A stretch of DNA of 64,000 nt from Micromonospora sp. ATCC 39149 (GTDB lineage Bacteria; Actinomycetota; Actinomycetes; Mycobacteriales; Micromonosporaceae). The translations under genes were made by a program, and so were the position numbers. The notes under the pieces were generated by a model, which did not search any database, was not told the DNA's origin, and saw only the letters and a program-made list of their open reading frames with translations. This document shows, one piece after another, positions 46,370 through 55,941 of this stretch. Location: assembly GCF_000158815.1 (NCBI RefSeq), contig NZ_GG657738.1, forward strand, positions 5,191,300 to 5,255,299. Reading direction: 5' to 3'. Numbering within the stretch: the first letter of the stretch is position 1; each line of letters opens with the position of its first letter.

Positions 46370-47695
46370 ATGGCCACCGACCTCACCGCCCCGGCCCCGA
46401 GCCGGGCCGACGTCGCCCCGATCCAGCGCCGTACCCTGCGGCTGCTCTTCGTGACCCAGATCATCGGCGGGGTCGGGGTCACCATCGGCATCTCTGTCGG
46501 CGCGCTGCTCGCCGCCCGGGTCGCCGGCACGGCGGTCGCCGGCCTGGCACAGAGCGCCGGGGTGGTGGGCGCCGCGTTGCTGGCCGTCCCGGTCACCCGG
46601 ATCATGACGGGGTACGGCCGCCGGCCGGGACTGGTCACCGCGTACCTGGTCGGGGCGGTGGGGGGCGTGCTGGTGGTGCTCGCCGCGGCGACCCGCCAGG
46701 TGCCGCTGCTCTTCCTCGGGATGCTGCTCTTCGGTGGTGGTTCGGCGGCCAGCCTCCAGGCCCGCTACACGGCCGTGGACCTCGCCGAGCCGGCCCGCCG
46801 GGGTCGCCAGTTGTCCCTGGTCGTCTGGGCCACCACGGTCGGGGCGGTGGCCGCGCCGAACTTCGCCGCGCTGGCGGACCGGACCACCCGGGGATGGGGG
46901 CTGCCGTCGCTCGCCGGACCGTTCGCGTTCAGCGCGGTGGCGTTCACCCTCACCGCTGCCGTACTGCTGGTGCTGCTGCGGCCCGACCCGCTGCTCACCG
47001 CCCGCCGGCTGACGGCGGCCGAGGCCCCCGCCGCCGCCGACGTTGTCCCCGACGCCGCCGGGCCGACGGTGACCGGGCGGCGCGGCGCGGGCATGCGGGC
47101 CACCTGGCGGGTGGTCCGCGAACGGCCGGCGGCCCGCCTGGGCATCGCCGCCGTCGCGGTCGGCCACCTGGTGATGGTCGCGGTGATGTCGATGACCCCG
47201 GTACGCCTCGGCGAGTACCACGACGACTCCGTCGTGCTCGGGGTGGTCGGGGTGGTGCTCAGCCTGCACATCGCCGGCATGTACGCGCTCTCCCCGGTCG
47301 TCGGCTGGCTCACCGACCGGCTCGGTCGGCGGCAGGTGATCATCGGCGGCCTGGCCGTGTTGCTGGCCGCCTGCGCGGTGGCGGGCAGCGCGGGGCACCA
47401 CACGCCCGGCCTCTCGGTCGGCCTGGTCCTGCTCGGGCTGGGCTGGTCCGGGACCATGGTGGCCGGCTCCACCCTGCTGTCGGAGTCGGTGCCCGCCGCC
47501 GTTCGGCCCAGCGTGCAGGGGCTCTCCGACCTGACGATGGGCCTGGCGGGGGCCGCCGCCGGGGCGCTGAGCGGGTTCGTCATGCAGGTCGCCGGGTATC
47601 CGACACTGGCCCTGCTGGCGGCGATCGCGACGGTGCCCCTGCTGGCGCTAGCGTTGCGCGTGGTGCCCACGCGGGTGCCGGACGAGGAGGACTGA
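46370..47695 (+). CDS. MFS transporter
   Basis: 441 aa with twelve predicted helices in two halves. The loop-2 motif is TRIMTGYGRRPGLV and the second-half equivalent GWLTDRLGRRQVIIGG, both typical of the major facilitator superfamily. Substrate unknown; drug/sugar efflux type. ATG 46370 preceded by GAGGAG. It ends 3 bases before the DUF3046 gene. Confidence 0.88.
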   Translation: MATDLTAPAPSRADVAPIQRRTLRLLFVTQIIGGVGVTIGISVGALLAARVAGTAVAGLAQSAGVVGAALLAVPVTRIMTGYGRRPGLVTAYLVGAVGGVLVVLAAATRQVPLLFLGMLLFGGGSAASLQARYTAVDLAEPARRGRQLSLVVWATTVGAVAAPNFAALADRTTRGWGLPSLAGPFAFSAVAFTLTAAVLLVLLRPDPLLTARRLTAAEAPAAADVVPDAAGPTVTGRRGAGMRATWRVVRERPAARLGIAAVAVGHLVMVAVMSMTPVRLGEYHDDSVVLGVVGVVLSLHIAGMYALSPVVGWLTDRLGRRQVIIGGLAVLLAACAVAGSAGHHTPGLSVGLVLLGLGWSGTMVAGSTLLSESVPAAVRPSVQGLSDLTMGLAGAAAGALSGFVMQVAGYPTLALLAAIATVPLLALALRVVPTRVPDEED

Positions 47696-47698
47696 CAG

Positions 47699-47899
47699 GT
47701 GCGGCTGACCGACTTCTGGGCCCGGCTGGAGGAGGCGTTCGGCCCGGGGTACGCGACCAGCATCGCCTCCGACCAGGTGCTGTCCCAGCTCGGCGGGCGG
47801 ACCATCGAGCAGGCGCTCGGGTCGGGTGAGCAGACCCACGTCGTGTGGCGGGCGGTGGTCGCCGCGTATCCCGACCGGGTGCCCACACGACTACGCTGA
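47699..47899 (+). CDS. DUF3046 family small protein
   Basis: 66 aa, MRLTDFWARLEEAFGPGYATSIASDQVLSQLGGRTIEQAL, a compact helical protein conserved directly upstream of recA in many actinobacteria. Function unknown. GTG 47699 has GAGGAGG upstream, inside the end of the MFS gene; a recA promoter follows, so it is probably transcribed separately from recA. Confidence 0.85.
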   Translation: MRLTDFWARLEEAFGPGYATSIASDQVLSQLGGRTIEQALGSGEQTHVVWRAVVAAYPDRVPTRLR

Positions 47900-47937
47900 G
47901 CAGGCTTTTCCTTCCCTCCGCGTGTCGCTTGCCGAGT

Positions 47938-47951
47938 CGTACACCTGTTCG
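47938..47951 (+). promoter_or_regulatory. LexA (SOS) box of recA
   Basis: CGTACACCTGTTCG matches the actinobacterial SOS box CGAAC-N4-GTTCG at all but one base. It lies 133 bases before the recA ATG. TTGTCC follows at 47956 and could be part of the LexA-independent recA promoter known in this phylum. Confidence 0.65.
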
Positions 47952-48083
47952 GCTATTGTCCACAGCGGGGTGCTCGTCCACAGCTCGCGGCCCGTCGGCT
48001 GGTTTTCTGTCGGACCCAGCGCCTAGCGTGTCCGCGTGACGCGAAGCTCAGGAAAGACGCCGGCGAAGGCAGGGGTGGCAACG

Positions 48084-49130
<1,047 letters not shown>

Positions 49131-49144
49131 CCGGTCGCTGACTC

Positions 49145-49873
49145 GTGGCAGGACGACGTGCCCGGACGGGGCGGGGCTGGGATGCCAGCCCGCCCCGCTC
49201 GGGCGACGCCGACGGCGACCCGCCCCGTCCCCGGCGCGGCCGGCGTGGTGGCCCCAACGACGAGGACATCCCCCCGGAGGCCCGAGCCGAGGTGTCACGC
49301 GACGCCGGGGCCCCACCCCGCGACGAGGCGGAGTTGGCCCGGGAGATCTGTCTGCGCCAGCTCGCCCTGCGCCCGCGTACCCGGGCCGAGCTGGCCGCCG
49401 AGCTGGCCAAGCGGGGGATCTCCGCGGAGGTTTCCGCCGAGGTGCTCGACCGGTACGACGAGGTCGGCATCGTCGACGACGCCGCGTTCGCCCGCGCCTG
49501 GGTGTCCAGCCGGCACGCCGGCCGGGGGCTGGCCCGCCGGGCCCTCGCCACCGAGCTGCGCCGGCGCGGCGTGGACGGCGAGGTGGCCAGCGAGGCCCTC
49601 GGCGAGCTGGACGAGGAGACCGAGGCCGAGACGGCCCGGGTGCTGGTCGAGCGGAAGCTGCGTACGGCCCGGGGGGAGCCGGACGCCGTCTTCCGTCGCC
49701 TTGTCGGCATGCTCGCCCGCAAGGGTTACCCGCCGGGGGTGGCGATCCGGGCGGTGAAGGACGCGCTCGCCGCGCAGAGCGCCGAGGCGGCCGAGTTCGC
49801 CGATCGCATCGACGCGGACGCGCTCGCCGACGCGGAGGGCGACCTCGACCGCGAAAGTCGTCCGCTCGACTGA
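49145..49873 (+). CDS. recX: regulatory protein RecX
   Basis: 242 aa. The RecX helical repeats are visible: AREICLRQLALRPRTRAELAAELAKRGI, YDEVGIVDDAAFARAWVSSRHAGRGLARRALATELRRRGV, and RKLRTARGEPDAVFRRLVGMLARKGYPPGVAIRAVKDAL. An N-terminal charged, Arg/Asp-rich extension of about 60 residues precedes the domain. It inhibits RecA filaments. GTG 49145, co-transcribed with recA. Confidence 0.93.
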   Translation: MAGRRARTGRGWDASPPRSGDADGDPPRPRRGRRGGPNDEDIPPEARAEVSRDAGAPPRDEAELAREICLRQLALRPRTRAELAAELAKRGISAEVSAEVLDRYDEVGIVDDAAFARAWVSSRHAGRGLARRALATELRRRGVDGEVASEALGELDEETEAETARVLVERKLRTARGEPDAVFRRLVGMLARKGYPPGVAIRAVKDALAAQSAEAAEFADRIDADALADAEGDLDRESRPLD

Positions 49874-50548
49874 GCGACCGGCGGTGGGGTGGGCGGAGTA
49901 ACCGCCTTCTTTGTCCGGCCGTGTCCGGGCTGACGGCAGCGGTGGGTGACCCGGCGACTTCTCTCCGTTCGGGGGGTTTGATCATGAGTCCTTGACCAGA
50001 CGGCACCCGGCGACCTAGCCTCGCCATACAGGCTCACATTGCCCGACCAAGCGCAGGCAAAGCGCACAACATAGATCGCGTAACAGAACAGCATCACTTT
50101 GGCCGGCTCGCCGGCCTGCGGTGCCAGCTTCGGACAGGCCGGTCCGACGCTGGCGCGACAATTGCACCCGGCCGTCGGCGATGCCCCGTGGGCACCGCCG
50201 ACGGAGAGCTACCCACGGCCAGTCGCTCAGGTCGGGCGTCTCAGAGCCGCAGCGCGCGTGCCCATCGGCACGGTCACTGCGGCGCCGACGTTCAGGGGAG
50301 GCGGCCATGGCGGGGCGGCAGAGGTTCACCGGTGGTCCCGGCAGGATGGCGGTCGGTAACGGCGCGCGTCGCGGCGCAGAGGCGGCGGTCGGTGGCGGCG
50401 CGCCGACGGGCGGTGCAGGTGGCGACCGGCTCGCGTGCGGCGGGCTGGCACGGTCCCGGGTGGCGCGCAGGTGCCCTGCGGAGCGTGCGACGGCGACGAT
50501 GACCGTGCTGTTCACGGCGGGGTCCCGGCCCGGCGCGGAGCCCCGGCC
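49874..50548. other. long intergenic region before rny
   Basis: 675 bases with no gene I can support. 50020-50100 is distinctly AT-richer (CATACAGGCTCACATTGCCC, CACAACATAGATCGCGTAAC), the best place for a promoter. A possible 81-codon frame from ATG 50307 lacks family features. Most of it would be a long rny leader. Confidence 0.4.
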
Positions 50549-52315
50549 GTGACCGCCTTCGACACCGTCCTTCTGGGGGTGGTGCTGCTCCTCGTGCTGG
50601 TCGTGGTCGGCGCGGTGCTGGCGGGGCTGCGGACGATGCGCCGGCTCAGCTCGGCGCCCCGCCCGGAGGATCCGGCCTTCATCGCCGAGAAGGACCGCCA
50701 GGAACAATCGCTGGCCGCCCTGCGTACCGCCGCCGACGAGGTGAACAGCACCATCGACGTGGCCAAGTCCGCCGCTTCGGCGGCGCGCGCCGAGGCCGCC
50801 GCCGCGAAGGCTGAGGCGAAGGCGGCCCGGGCCGAGGCCCGCCGGGTGCTCGACGACGCCCGCGCGGAGGCCGACACCGTCCTGGAACGGGCCCACAAGC
50901 AGGCCGAGGCCGACGCCGAGCAGCTGCGCACGGCGGCCCGGCGCAGCGGGGAACGCGAGGTCGCGGTGCTCGCCGCGACCACCCGGGAACAGGCCGCCGA
51001 GGTGGAGCGGCGGGCCACCCGGATGGACGAGCGGGAGCGGCTGCACACCGAGGAGGTGGAGCGGCTGGCCGACCGGGAGCGGCAGCTCACCGCCGCCAGC
51101 GCCGCCCTCGCCGCCCGAGAGTCCGCGCTGGCCGAGCGCGAGCGGGAGGTCGCCGAGGCGGAGGCGCAGCGCCGCCGCGAGCTGGAGCGCATCGCCGGGC
51201 TCACCGCCGACGCCGCCCGCGCCGAGCTGATCGAGGTGATCGAAACCCAGGCGAAGCGGGAGGCCGCCCTGCTGGTCCGGGACATCGAGTCCGACGCCCG
51301 CAACACCGCCGAGCAGCGCGCCCGGCACATCGTGGTGGACGCGATCCAGCGGGTGGCCAGCGAGCAGACCGCGGAGAGCGTGGTCAGCGTCCTGCACCTG
51401 CCCGGGGACGAGATGAAGGGGCGGATCATCGGCCGGGAGGGGCGCAACATCCGCGCCTTCGAGTCGGTCACCGGGGTCAACCTGATCATCGACGACACCC
51501 CGGAGGCCGTGCTGCTGTCCTGCTTCGATCCGGTCCGCCGCGAGGTCGGCCGGCTGACGCTGGAGAAGCTGGTGCTCGACGGCCGGATCCACCCGCACCG
51601 GATCGAGGAGGTGTACGACCTGGCCCGGCAGGAGGTGGAGCAGCTCTGCCACCGGGCCGCCGAGGACGCCCTCGTCGAGGTCGGCATCACCGAGATCCAC
51701 CCCGAGCTGGTGAGCCTGCTCGGGCGGCTGCGCTATCGCACCTCGTACGGGCAGAACGTGCTCAAGCACCTGGTGGAGACCGCGCACATCGCCGGGATCA
51801 TGGCTGCCGAGCTGCGACTCGACGTGCCGACCATCAAGCGGTCGGCGTTCCTGCACGACATCGGCAAGGCGCTCACCCACGAGGTGGAGGGCAGCCACGC
51901 GATCATCGGCGCGGACCTGGCCCGCAAGTACGGCGAGAGCGAGGACGTCGTCCACGCGATCGAGGCGCACCACAACGAGGTGCCCCCGCAGACCATCGAG
52001 GCGGTGCTCACCCAGGCGTCGGACGCCTGTTCCGGCGGGCGGCCGGGGGCGCGGCGGGAGAGCCTGGAGGCGTACGTCAAGCGGCTGGAGCGGATCGAGG
52101 AGATCGCGGCCGGGAAGCTCGGCGTGGAGAAGGTCTTCGCCATGCAGGCGGGCCGGGAGATCCGGGTGATGGTCAAGCCCGACGACGTCGACGACATCGG
52201 CGCGGCGGTCCTCGCTCGGGACGTGGCCAAGCAGATCGAGGAGGAGCTGACCTATCCGGGTCAGATCCGGGTGACCGTGGTCCGCGAGTCCCGGGTCACC
52301 GAGATCGCCCGCTGA
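50549..52315 (+). CDS. rny: ribonuclease Y
   Basis: 588 aa. N-terminal membrane anchor (FDTVLLGVVLLLVLVVVGAVLAG), a long coiled coil to about residue 280 rich in AEAEAKAARAEARR, KH RNA-binding motif GRIIGREGRNIRAFESVTGVN, and HD hydrolase domain with HDIGKALTHEVEGSHA and EAHHNEVPP. An endonuclease that initiates mRNA decay at the membrane. The coiled coil is longer than in Bacillus. GTG 50549 with GCGGAG 8 bases upstream. Confidence 0.92.
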   Translation: MTAFDTVLLGVVLLLVLVVVGAVLAGLRTMRRLSSAPRPEDPAFIAEKDRQEQSLAALRTAADEVNSTIDVAKSAASAARAEAAAAKAEAKAARAEARRVLDDARAEADTVLERAHKQAEADAEQLRTAARRSGEREVAVLAATTREQAAEVERRATRMDERERLHTEEVERLADRERQLTAASAALAARESALAEREREVAEAEAQRRRELERIAGLTADAARAELIEVIETQAKREAALLVRDIESDARNTAEQRARHIVVDAIQRVASEQTAESVVSVLHLPGDEMKGRIIGREGRNIRAFESVTGVNLIIDDTPEAVLLSCFDPVRREVGRLTLEKLVLDGRIHPHRIEEVYDLARQEVEQLCHRAAEDALVEVGITEIHPELVSLLGRLRYRTSYGQNVLKHLVETAHIAGIMAAELRLDVPTIKRSAFLHDIGKALTHEVEGSHAIIGADLARKYGESEDVVHAIEAHHNEVPPQTIEAVLTQASDACSGGRPGARRESLEAYVKRLERIEEIAAGKLGVEKVFAMQAGREIRVMVKPDDVDDIGAAVLARDVAKQIEEELTYPGQIRVTVVRESRVTEIAR

Positions 52316-52338
52316 CCGCTCCCGCCCCGGCAACCCGG

Positions 52339-52393
52339 CCTCCTCGGCGACGGGCGGTATCCCGGTCGTCGGATACCCCCGTCGCCGAGGAGG
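52339..52393. terminator. strong bidirectional terminator between rny and gluD
   Basis: CCTCCTCGGCGACGGGCGGT (from 52339, arm to 52362) pairs with the arm 52371-52393 ending CCGTCGCCGAGGAGG, about 23 bp with a single bulge and an 8-base loop, between convergent genes. Confidence 0.85.
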
Positions 52394-52394
52394 G

Positions 52395-53267
52395 TCAGAT
52401 CATCCGGCCGGCGTCCTCGCCGGCGTCCTGCGCCGGCAGCACCTCGCCAGCGGTGCGGGGAATCCGCCCCAGCCGCCTCTGCAACCACCACGCGAAGATC
52501 GACAGCAGCCCGCAGATCGCGATGTAGATCGCCCCGACGATCAGGTACGTCGGCACGTAGGGCAGCCCGAACGCCAGCCGGCCGCCGATTTGCTTGCCGA
52601 CGAAGAGCAGCTCCGGGTAGGTGATGATGAATCCGAGCGCGGTGTCCTTGAGCAGCACGACGAGTTGGCTGACGATCGCCGGCAGCATCGACCGGAACGC
52701 CTGCGGCAGCAGGATCAGCCGCAGCACCTGGTTTTTGCGCAGGCCGATCGCGTACGCGCCCTCGGTCTGGCCGTAGGGCACCGCGTTGATGCCGGCCCGG
52801 AAGATCTCCGCCAGCACTGAGCCGTTGTAGAGCATGAGGCCGATGACCAGGGCCCACAGCTTGTCGATCGCCCAGCCGTACTGCAACGGCACGTAGTAGC
52901 CGAAGAAGATCAGAATCAGCAGCGGGATGGCCCGGAACAGCTCGACCACGAAAGTGGCCGGGGCCCGTAGCACCCACCGGTCGCTGAGTCGGGCGCTGGC
53001 GAAGATCGCGCCGAACAGCAGGGCCAGCACTGCGGCGATGCCGGCGGCCTTGAGGGTGGCCCACAGCCCGGCAAGGAGTTCGCGCTGCACGGCCGCGTAC
53101 TGGAACTGCTCCCACTTGCGGGCCTCGAACTGGCCCGTCTCGTAGAACTTCCAGCCGACGTAGGCGAGCAGCGCCACGATGCCGACGATCGAGGCGACGC
53201 CGAGGATGGCGTTGCGCCGTCGGGCCTTCGGGCCCGGCAGGTCGTAGAGAACCGAGGCCTGGCTCAC
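52395..53267 (-). CDS. gluD: glutamate-type ABC transporter permease GluD
   Basis: 290 aa. His/Glu/Gln-type polar amino acid permease with helices from about residue 24, EFFRAIPLL-like segment (VVELFRAIPLLILIFF) and the EAA-loop GAYAIGLRKNQVLRLILLPQAFRSMLP. Start GTG 53267 overlaps the gluC stop (GTGA). Last gene of gluABCD; C-terminal tail Glu/Asp-rich. Confidence 0.9.
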   Translation of the reverse strand: MSQASVLYDLPGPKARRRNAILGVASIVGIVALLAYVGWKFYETGQFEARKWEQFQYAAVQRELLAGLWATLKAAGIAAVLALLFGAIFASARLSDRWVLRAPATFVVELFRAIPLLILIFFGYYVPLQYGWAIDKLWALVIGLMLYNGSVLAEIFRAGINAVPYGQTEGAYAIGLRKNQVLRLILLPQAFRSMLPAIVSQLVVLLKDTALGFIITYPELLFVGKQIGGRLAFGLPYVPTYLIVGAIYIAICGLLSIFAWWLQRRLGRIPRTAGEVLPAQDAGEDAGRMI

Positions 53268-53920
53268 CGGGCGACCCTCCACTTGCGCTCAAGGAACCGC
53301 TGGAGCGCCACCAGCGGCAGGATCAGGATGAGGAAGCCGATGGTGATCCAGAGCAGGACGGCGAACTGCGGCTCGCCGCGCTCGGACATGTACGACGGGA
53401 TCGCGCCCGCCTCCAGCACCGAGAAACCGGCGGCGATCGTGGTGTTCTTCAGCATCGCGATGAACACGCTCATCATGGGCGGCACCATTGCGCGCAGCGC
53501 CTGCGGCAGCACGATCAGGGTCAGCACCTGGGCGAAGGTCATGCCCAGCGCGCGGGCCGCCTCGGCCTGCCCGGTGCCGACCGTGTTGACGCCGGAGCGG
53601 ATCACCTCGCAGACGAACGCCGCGGTGTAGACGGTCAGCGCGATGCAGGCGCTGTCGAAGTAGTCGATGTTCACGTCCAGCTTCGGCACGCCGAAGACCA
53701 GGAACGCGAAGACCAGGGTCAGCGGGGTGTTCCGGACGATGTTGACGTACGTCGCGCCGGACGCCCGCAGCGCCGGCACGGGGGAGACCCGCATCGCGCC
53801 GAGGAGGGTGCCGAGGACGAGGCTGCCGACCGCGGCGATCAGGAACAGCTGAACGGTGTTGGTGAACCCGTCCCGGTACAGGGTCCAGTTGTCCGTCAGG
53901 ACACGGAAGAACTCGCCCAT
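53264..53920 (-). CDS. gluC: glutamate-type ABC transporter permease GluC
   Basis: 218 aa, five or six helices. NIVRNTPLTLVFAFLVFG and the EAA-loop EAARALGMTFAQVLTLIVLPQALRAMVPP are characteristic of polar amino-acid permeases. ATG 53920, 77 bases downstream of gluB; coupled by overlap to gluD with which it forms the membrane channel. Confidence 0.9.
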   Translation of the reverse strand: MGEFFRVLTDNWTLYRDGFTNTVQLFLIAAVGSLVLGTLLGAMRVSPVPALRASGATYVNIVRNTPLTLVFAFLVFGVPKLDVNIDYFDSACIALTVYTAAFVCEVIRSGVNTVGTGQAEAARALGMTFAQVLTLIVLPQALRAMVPPMMSVFIAMLKNTTIAAGFSVLEAGAIPSYMSERGEPQFAVLLWITIGFLILILPLVALQRFLERKWRVAR

Positions 53921-53997
53921 GCCTCGCTCTCAGTCCTCGGGCGGGCGCCGGGCGGGAAGGATCCCACCCGACGCCACGTCACGTGGTGAACCGACGA

Positions 53998-54930
53998 TCA
54001 GTAGCGCTCGAGCGCCGGCGGGCTGCCCGCCGAGCCGGACTTGCCCAGCGTGCCGTCGTAGATCTTCTGCCAGGTGCCGTCCTTGGCCGCGGCCTCGATT
54101 TGGTCGTTGACGTAGTCCCGCAGGGCCTTGTCGTCCTTCGGCAGGCCGATGCCGTACTTCTCGGTGCTGAACGGCTGGCCGGCGACCTTGAGCTCGTCGG
54201 GGTTCTGCGCGGCGTAGCCCTTGAGGATGGCGTCGTCGGTGGTGACGGCGTCGACCTTCTTGTCGAGCAACTGCGAGACGCACTCGGAGTAGGTCTTGAA
54301 CTCGACGATGTTCTCCGGCTCGGTCAGGCCCTCGTCACGGACCTTCTGGATCGGGGTCGAGCCGGTGGCCGAGCAGACCTTCTTGCCCTTGAGCGTGTCC
54401 TTGCCGGTGATCGTCGTCTCGTCCTTGCGGACCAGCAGGTCCTGGCCGGCGATGAAGTACGGGCCGGCGAAGGAGATGTCGTTCTTGCGCTTGTCGGTGA
54501 TCGAGTAGGTGCCGACGTAGTAGTCGATCTCGCCGCCCTTGATCGCGGTCTCTCGGTTGGCGGAGGCGATCTCCTTGTACTCGATCTTCGCCGGGTCCAC
54601 GCCGAGCGTGCTGGCGACGTACTGGGCGATCTCGATGTCGAAGCCGCACCGCTTGCCCTGGGCGTCCTTGTAGCCGAGGTTCGGCTGGTCGAACTTGACG
54701 CCCACGGTGACCTTGCCTGAGGACTTGATCTTGTCGAACGTCGGGCTGCCCGCGACGTTGGCGTCCCCCTTCGGGGTGAAGGTCGCGCCCGAGGTCGTGC
54801 AGGTGTCGCCCTGGGCGCCGCCGGAGGCGTTGCCGCCGCTCGGGGCCGGGGTGCCCTCCTTGCCGCAGGCCGCAGCCGACAGGGCGAGCGAGGCCATCAT
54901 GGCGACCGCCGCCACGCGCTTCATACGCAT
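53998..54930 (-). CDS. gluB: glutamate-binding lipoprotein GluB
   Basis: 310 aa. Lipoprotein signal with lipobox LSAAAC, then a type-2 binding fold: VGVKFDQPNLGYKDAQGKRCGFDIEIAQYVA, KEIASANRETAIKGGEIDYYVGTYSITDKRKNDISFAGPYF, VDAVTTDDAILKGYA. These fit acidic amino-acid binding proteins. AGAAGGAGAAAAGT precedes ATG 54930. It delivers substrate to GluC/GluD; the gluA gene is just upstream. Confidence 0.93.
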   Translation of the reverse strand: MRMKRVAAVAMMASLALSAAACGKEGTPAPSGGNASGGAQGDTCTTSGATFTPKGDANVAGSPTFDKIKSSGKVTVGVKFDQPNLGYKDAQGKRCGFDIEIAQYVASTLGVDPAKIEYKEIASANRETAIKGGEIDYYVGTYSITDKRKNDISFAGPYFIAGQDLLVRKDETTITGKDTLKGKKVCSATGSTPIQKVRDEGLTEPENIVEFKTYSECVSQLLDKKVDAVTTDDAILKGYAAQNPDELKVAGQPFSTEKYGIGLPKDDKALRDYVNDQIEAAAKDGTWQKIYDGTLGKSGSAGSPPALERY

Positions 54931-54988
54931 ACTTTTCTCCTTCTTCGACGGAGCCCGCCGGGGGACGACGCGCTCCACGGACGGACGC

Positions 54989-55735
54989 CTAGTGCGTCAG
55001 GATCTTCGACAGGAAGTCCTTGGCGCGCTCGCTGCGCGGGTTGGCGAAGAACTCGGCAGGGGGAGCGTCCTCGACGAGCCTGCCGTCGGCCATGAAGATG
55101 ACCCGGTTCGCCGCGTGCCGGGCGAAGCCCATCTCGTGGGTGACCACGACCATGGTCATGCCCTCGCCGGCCAGCGAGGTCATCACCTCCAGCACCTCGC
55201 CGACCATCTCCGGGTCCAGCGCACTGGTCGGCTCGTCGAAGAGCATCGCCTTGGGCTGCATGGCCAGCGCGCGGGCGATCGCCGCCCGCTGCTGCTGGCC
55301 GCCGGAGAGCTGCGCCGGGTACTTGTCGGCCTGGTTGGCGATGCCCACCCGGTCCAGCAGGGACAGTCCGCGCTCCCGCGCGTCGGCCGTCTTCTCCTTG
55401 CGGACCTTGATCGGGCCGAGGGTGACGTTCTCCAGGATCGTCTTGTGCGCGAAGAGGTTGAACGACTGGAACACCATGCCGACCTCGCTGCGCAGCCTGG
55501 CCAGGGCCCTGCCCTCGGCGGGCAGCGGGGTGCCGTCGAAGGTGATGGTGCCGGAGCTGATCGGCTCCAGCCGGTTGATCGCCCGGCACAGCGTCGACTT
55601 GCCCGATCCCGACGGGCCGATCACCACGACGACCTCGCCCCGACCGACCGAGAGCGAGACGTCCTGCAGCACGTGCAGCGGCCCGAAGTACTTGTTGACC
55701 CCGTCCAGCACGATGAGCGGTTCGCCCGTCGTCAC
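54989..55735 (-). CDS. gluA: glutamate-type ABC transporter ATPase GluA
   Basis: 248 aa. Walker A GPSGSGKST, Q-loop VFQSFNLFAHKTI, signature LSGGQQQRAAIARAL, Walker B AMLFDEPTSALDPE, H-loop VVVTHEMGFARH. Start GTG 55735 (TTGEPLIVLDGVNKYFG) has AGGGACG at suitable spacing; GTGs at 55744 and 55759 are alternatives. First gene of the operon; divergent from selD with a candidate GlnR site between. Confidence 0.9.
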   Translation of the reverse strand: MTTGEPLIVLDGVNKYFGPLHVLQDVSLSVGRGEVVVVIGPSGSGKSTLCRAINRLEPISSGTITFDGTPLPAEGRALARLRSEVGMVFQSFNLFAHKTILENVTLGPIKVRKEKTADARERGLSLLDRVGIANQADKYPAQLSGGQQQRAAIARALAMQPKAMLFDEPTSALDPEMVGEVLEVMTSLAGEGMTMVVVTHEMGFARHAANRVIFMADGRLVEDAPPAEFFANPRSERAKDFLSKILTH

Positions 55736-55832
55736 GTCGTCCACCGTCCCTGTCGTCACGTACGCCTGAGTCGGATGACCCCCGGTTCCGGCCACTGTAG
55801 GCGGGACGACGTGGCGGAGCGCCACTCATCTG

Positions 55833-55848
55833 GTCACGGTGCGGTAAC
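55833..55848. promoter_or_regulatory. candidate GlnR-type box upstream of gluABCD
   Basis: GTCAC-GGTGCG-GTAAC fits the actinobacterial GlnR pattern GTnAC-N6-GnAAC; a further GTAAC follows at 55853. Placed about 100 bases before gluA and selD. Short motif, so moderate support only. Confidence 0.4.
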
Positions 55849-55941
55849 ACCGGTAACGATCCGTGCCGACAGTCCGGTATCCGTGTCCGCGCCCGGCCCG
55901 CCCGGATGGCGGCGAGGCCGGATCAAGGCGATCATGGGGAA

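Noticed and set aside
49726..50097. minus-strand frame starting MMLFCYAIYVV
   Set aside because: The hydrophobic start comes from the AT-rich island; the rest is antisense to recX.
50307..50552. possible 81-codon gene MAGRQRFTGGPGRM... before rny
   Set aside because: No recognisable fold, poor ribosome site, and composition like non-coding GC-rich sequence.
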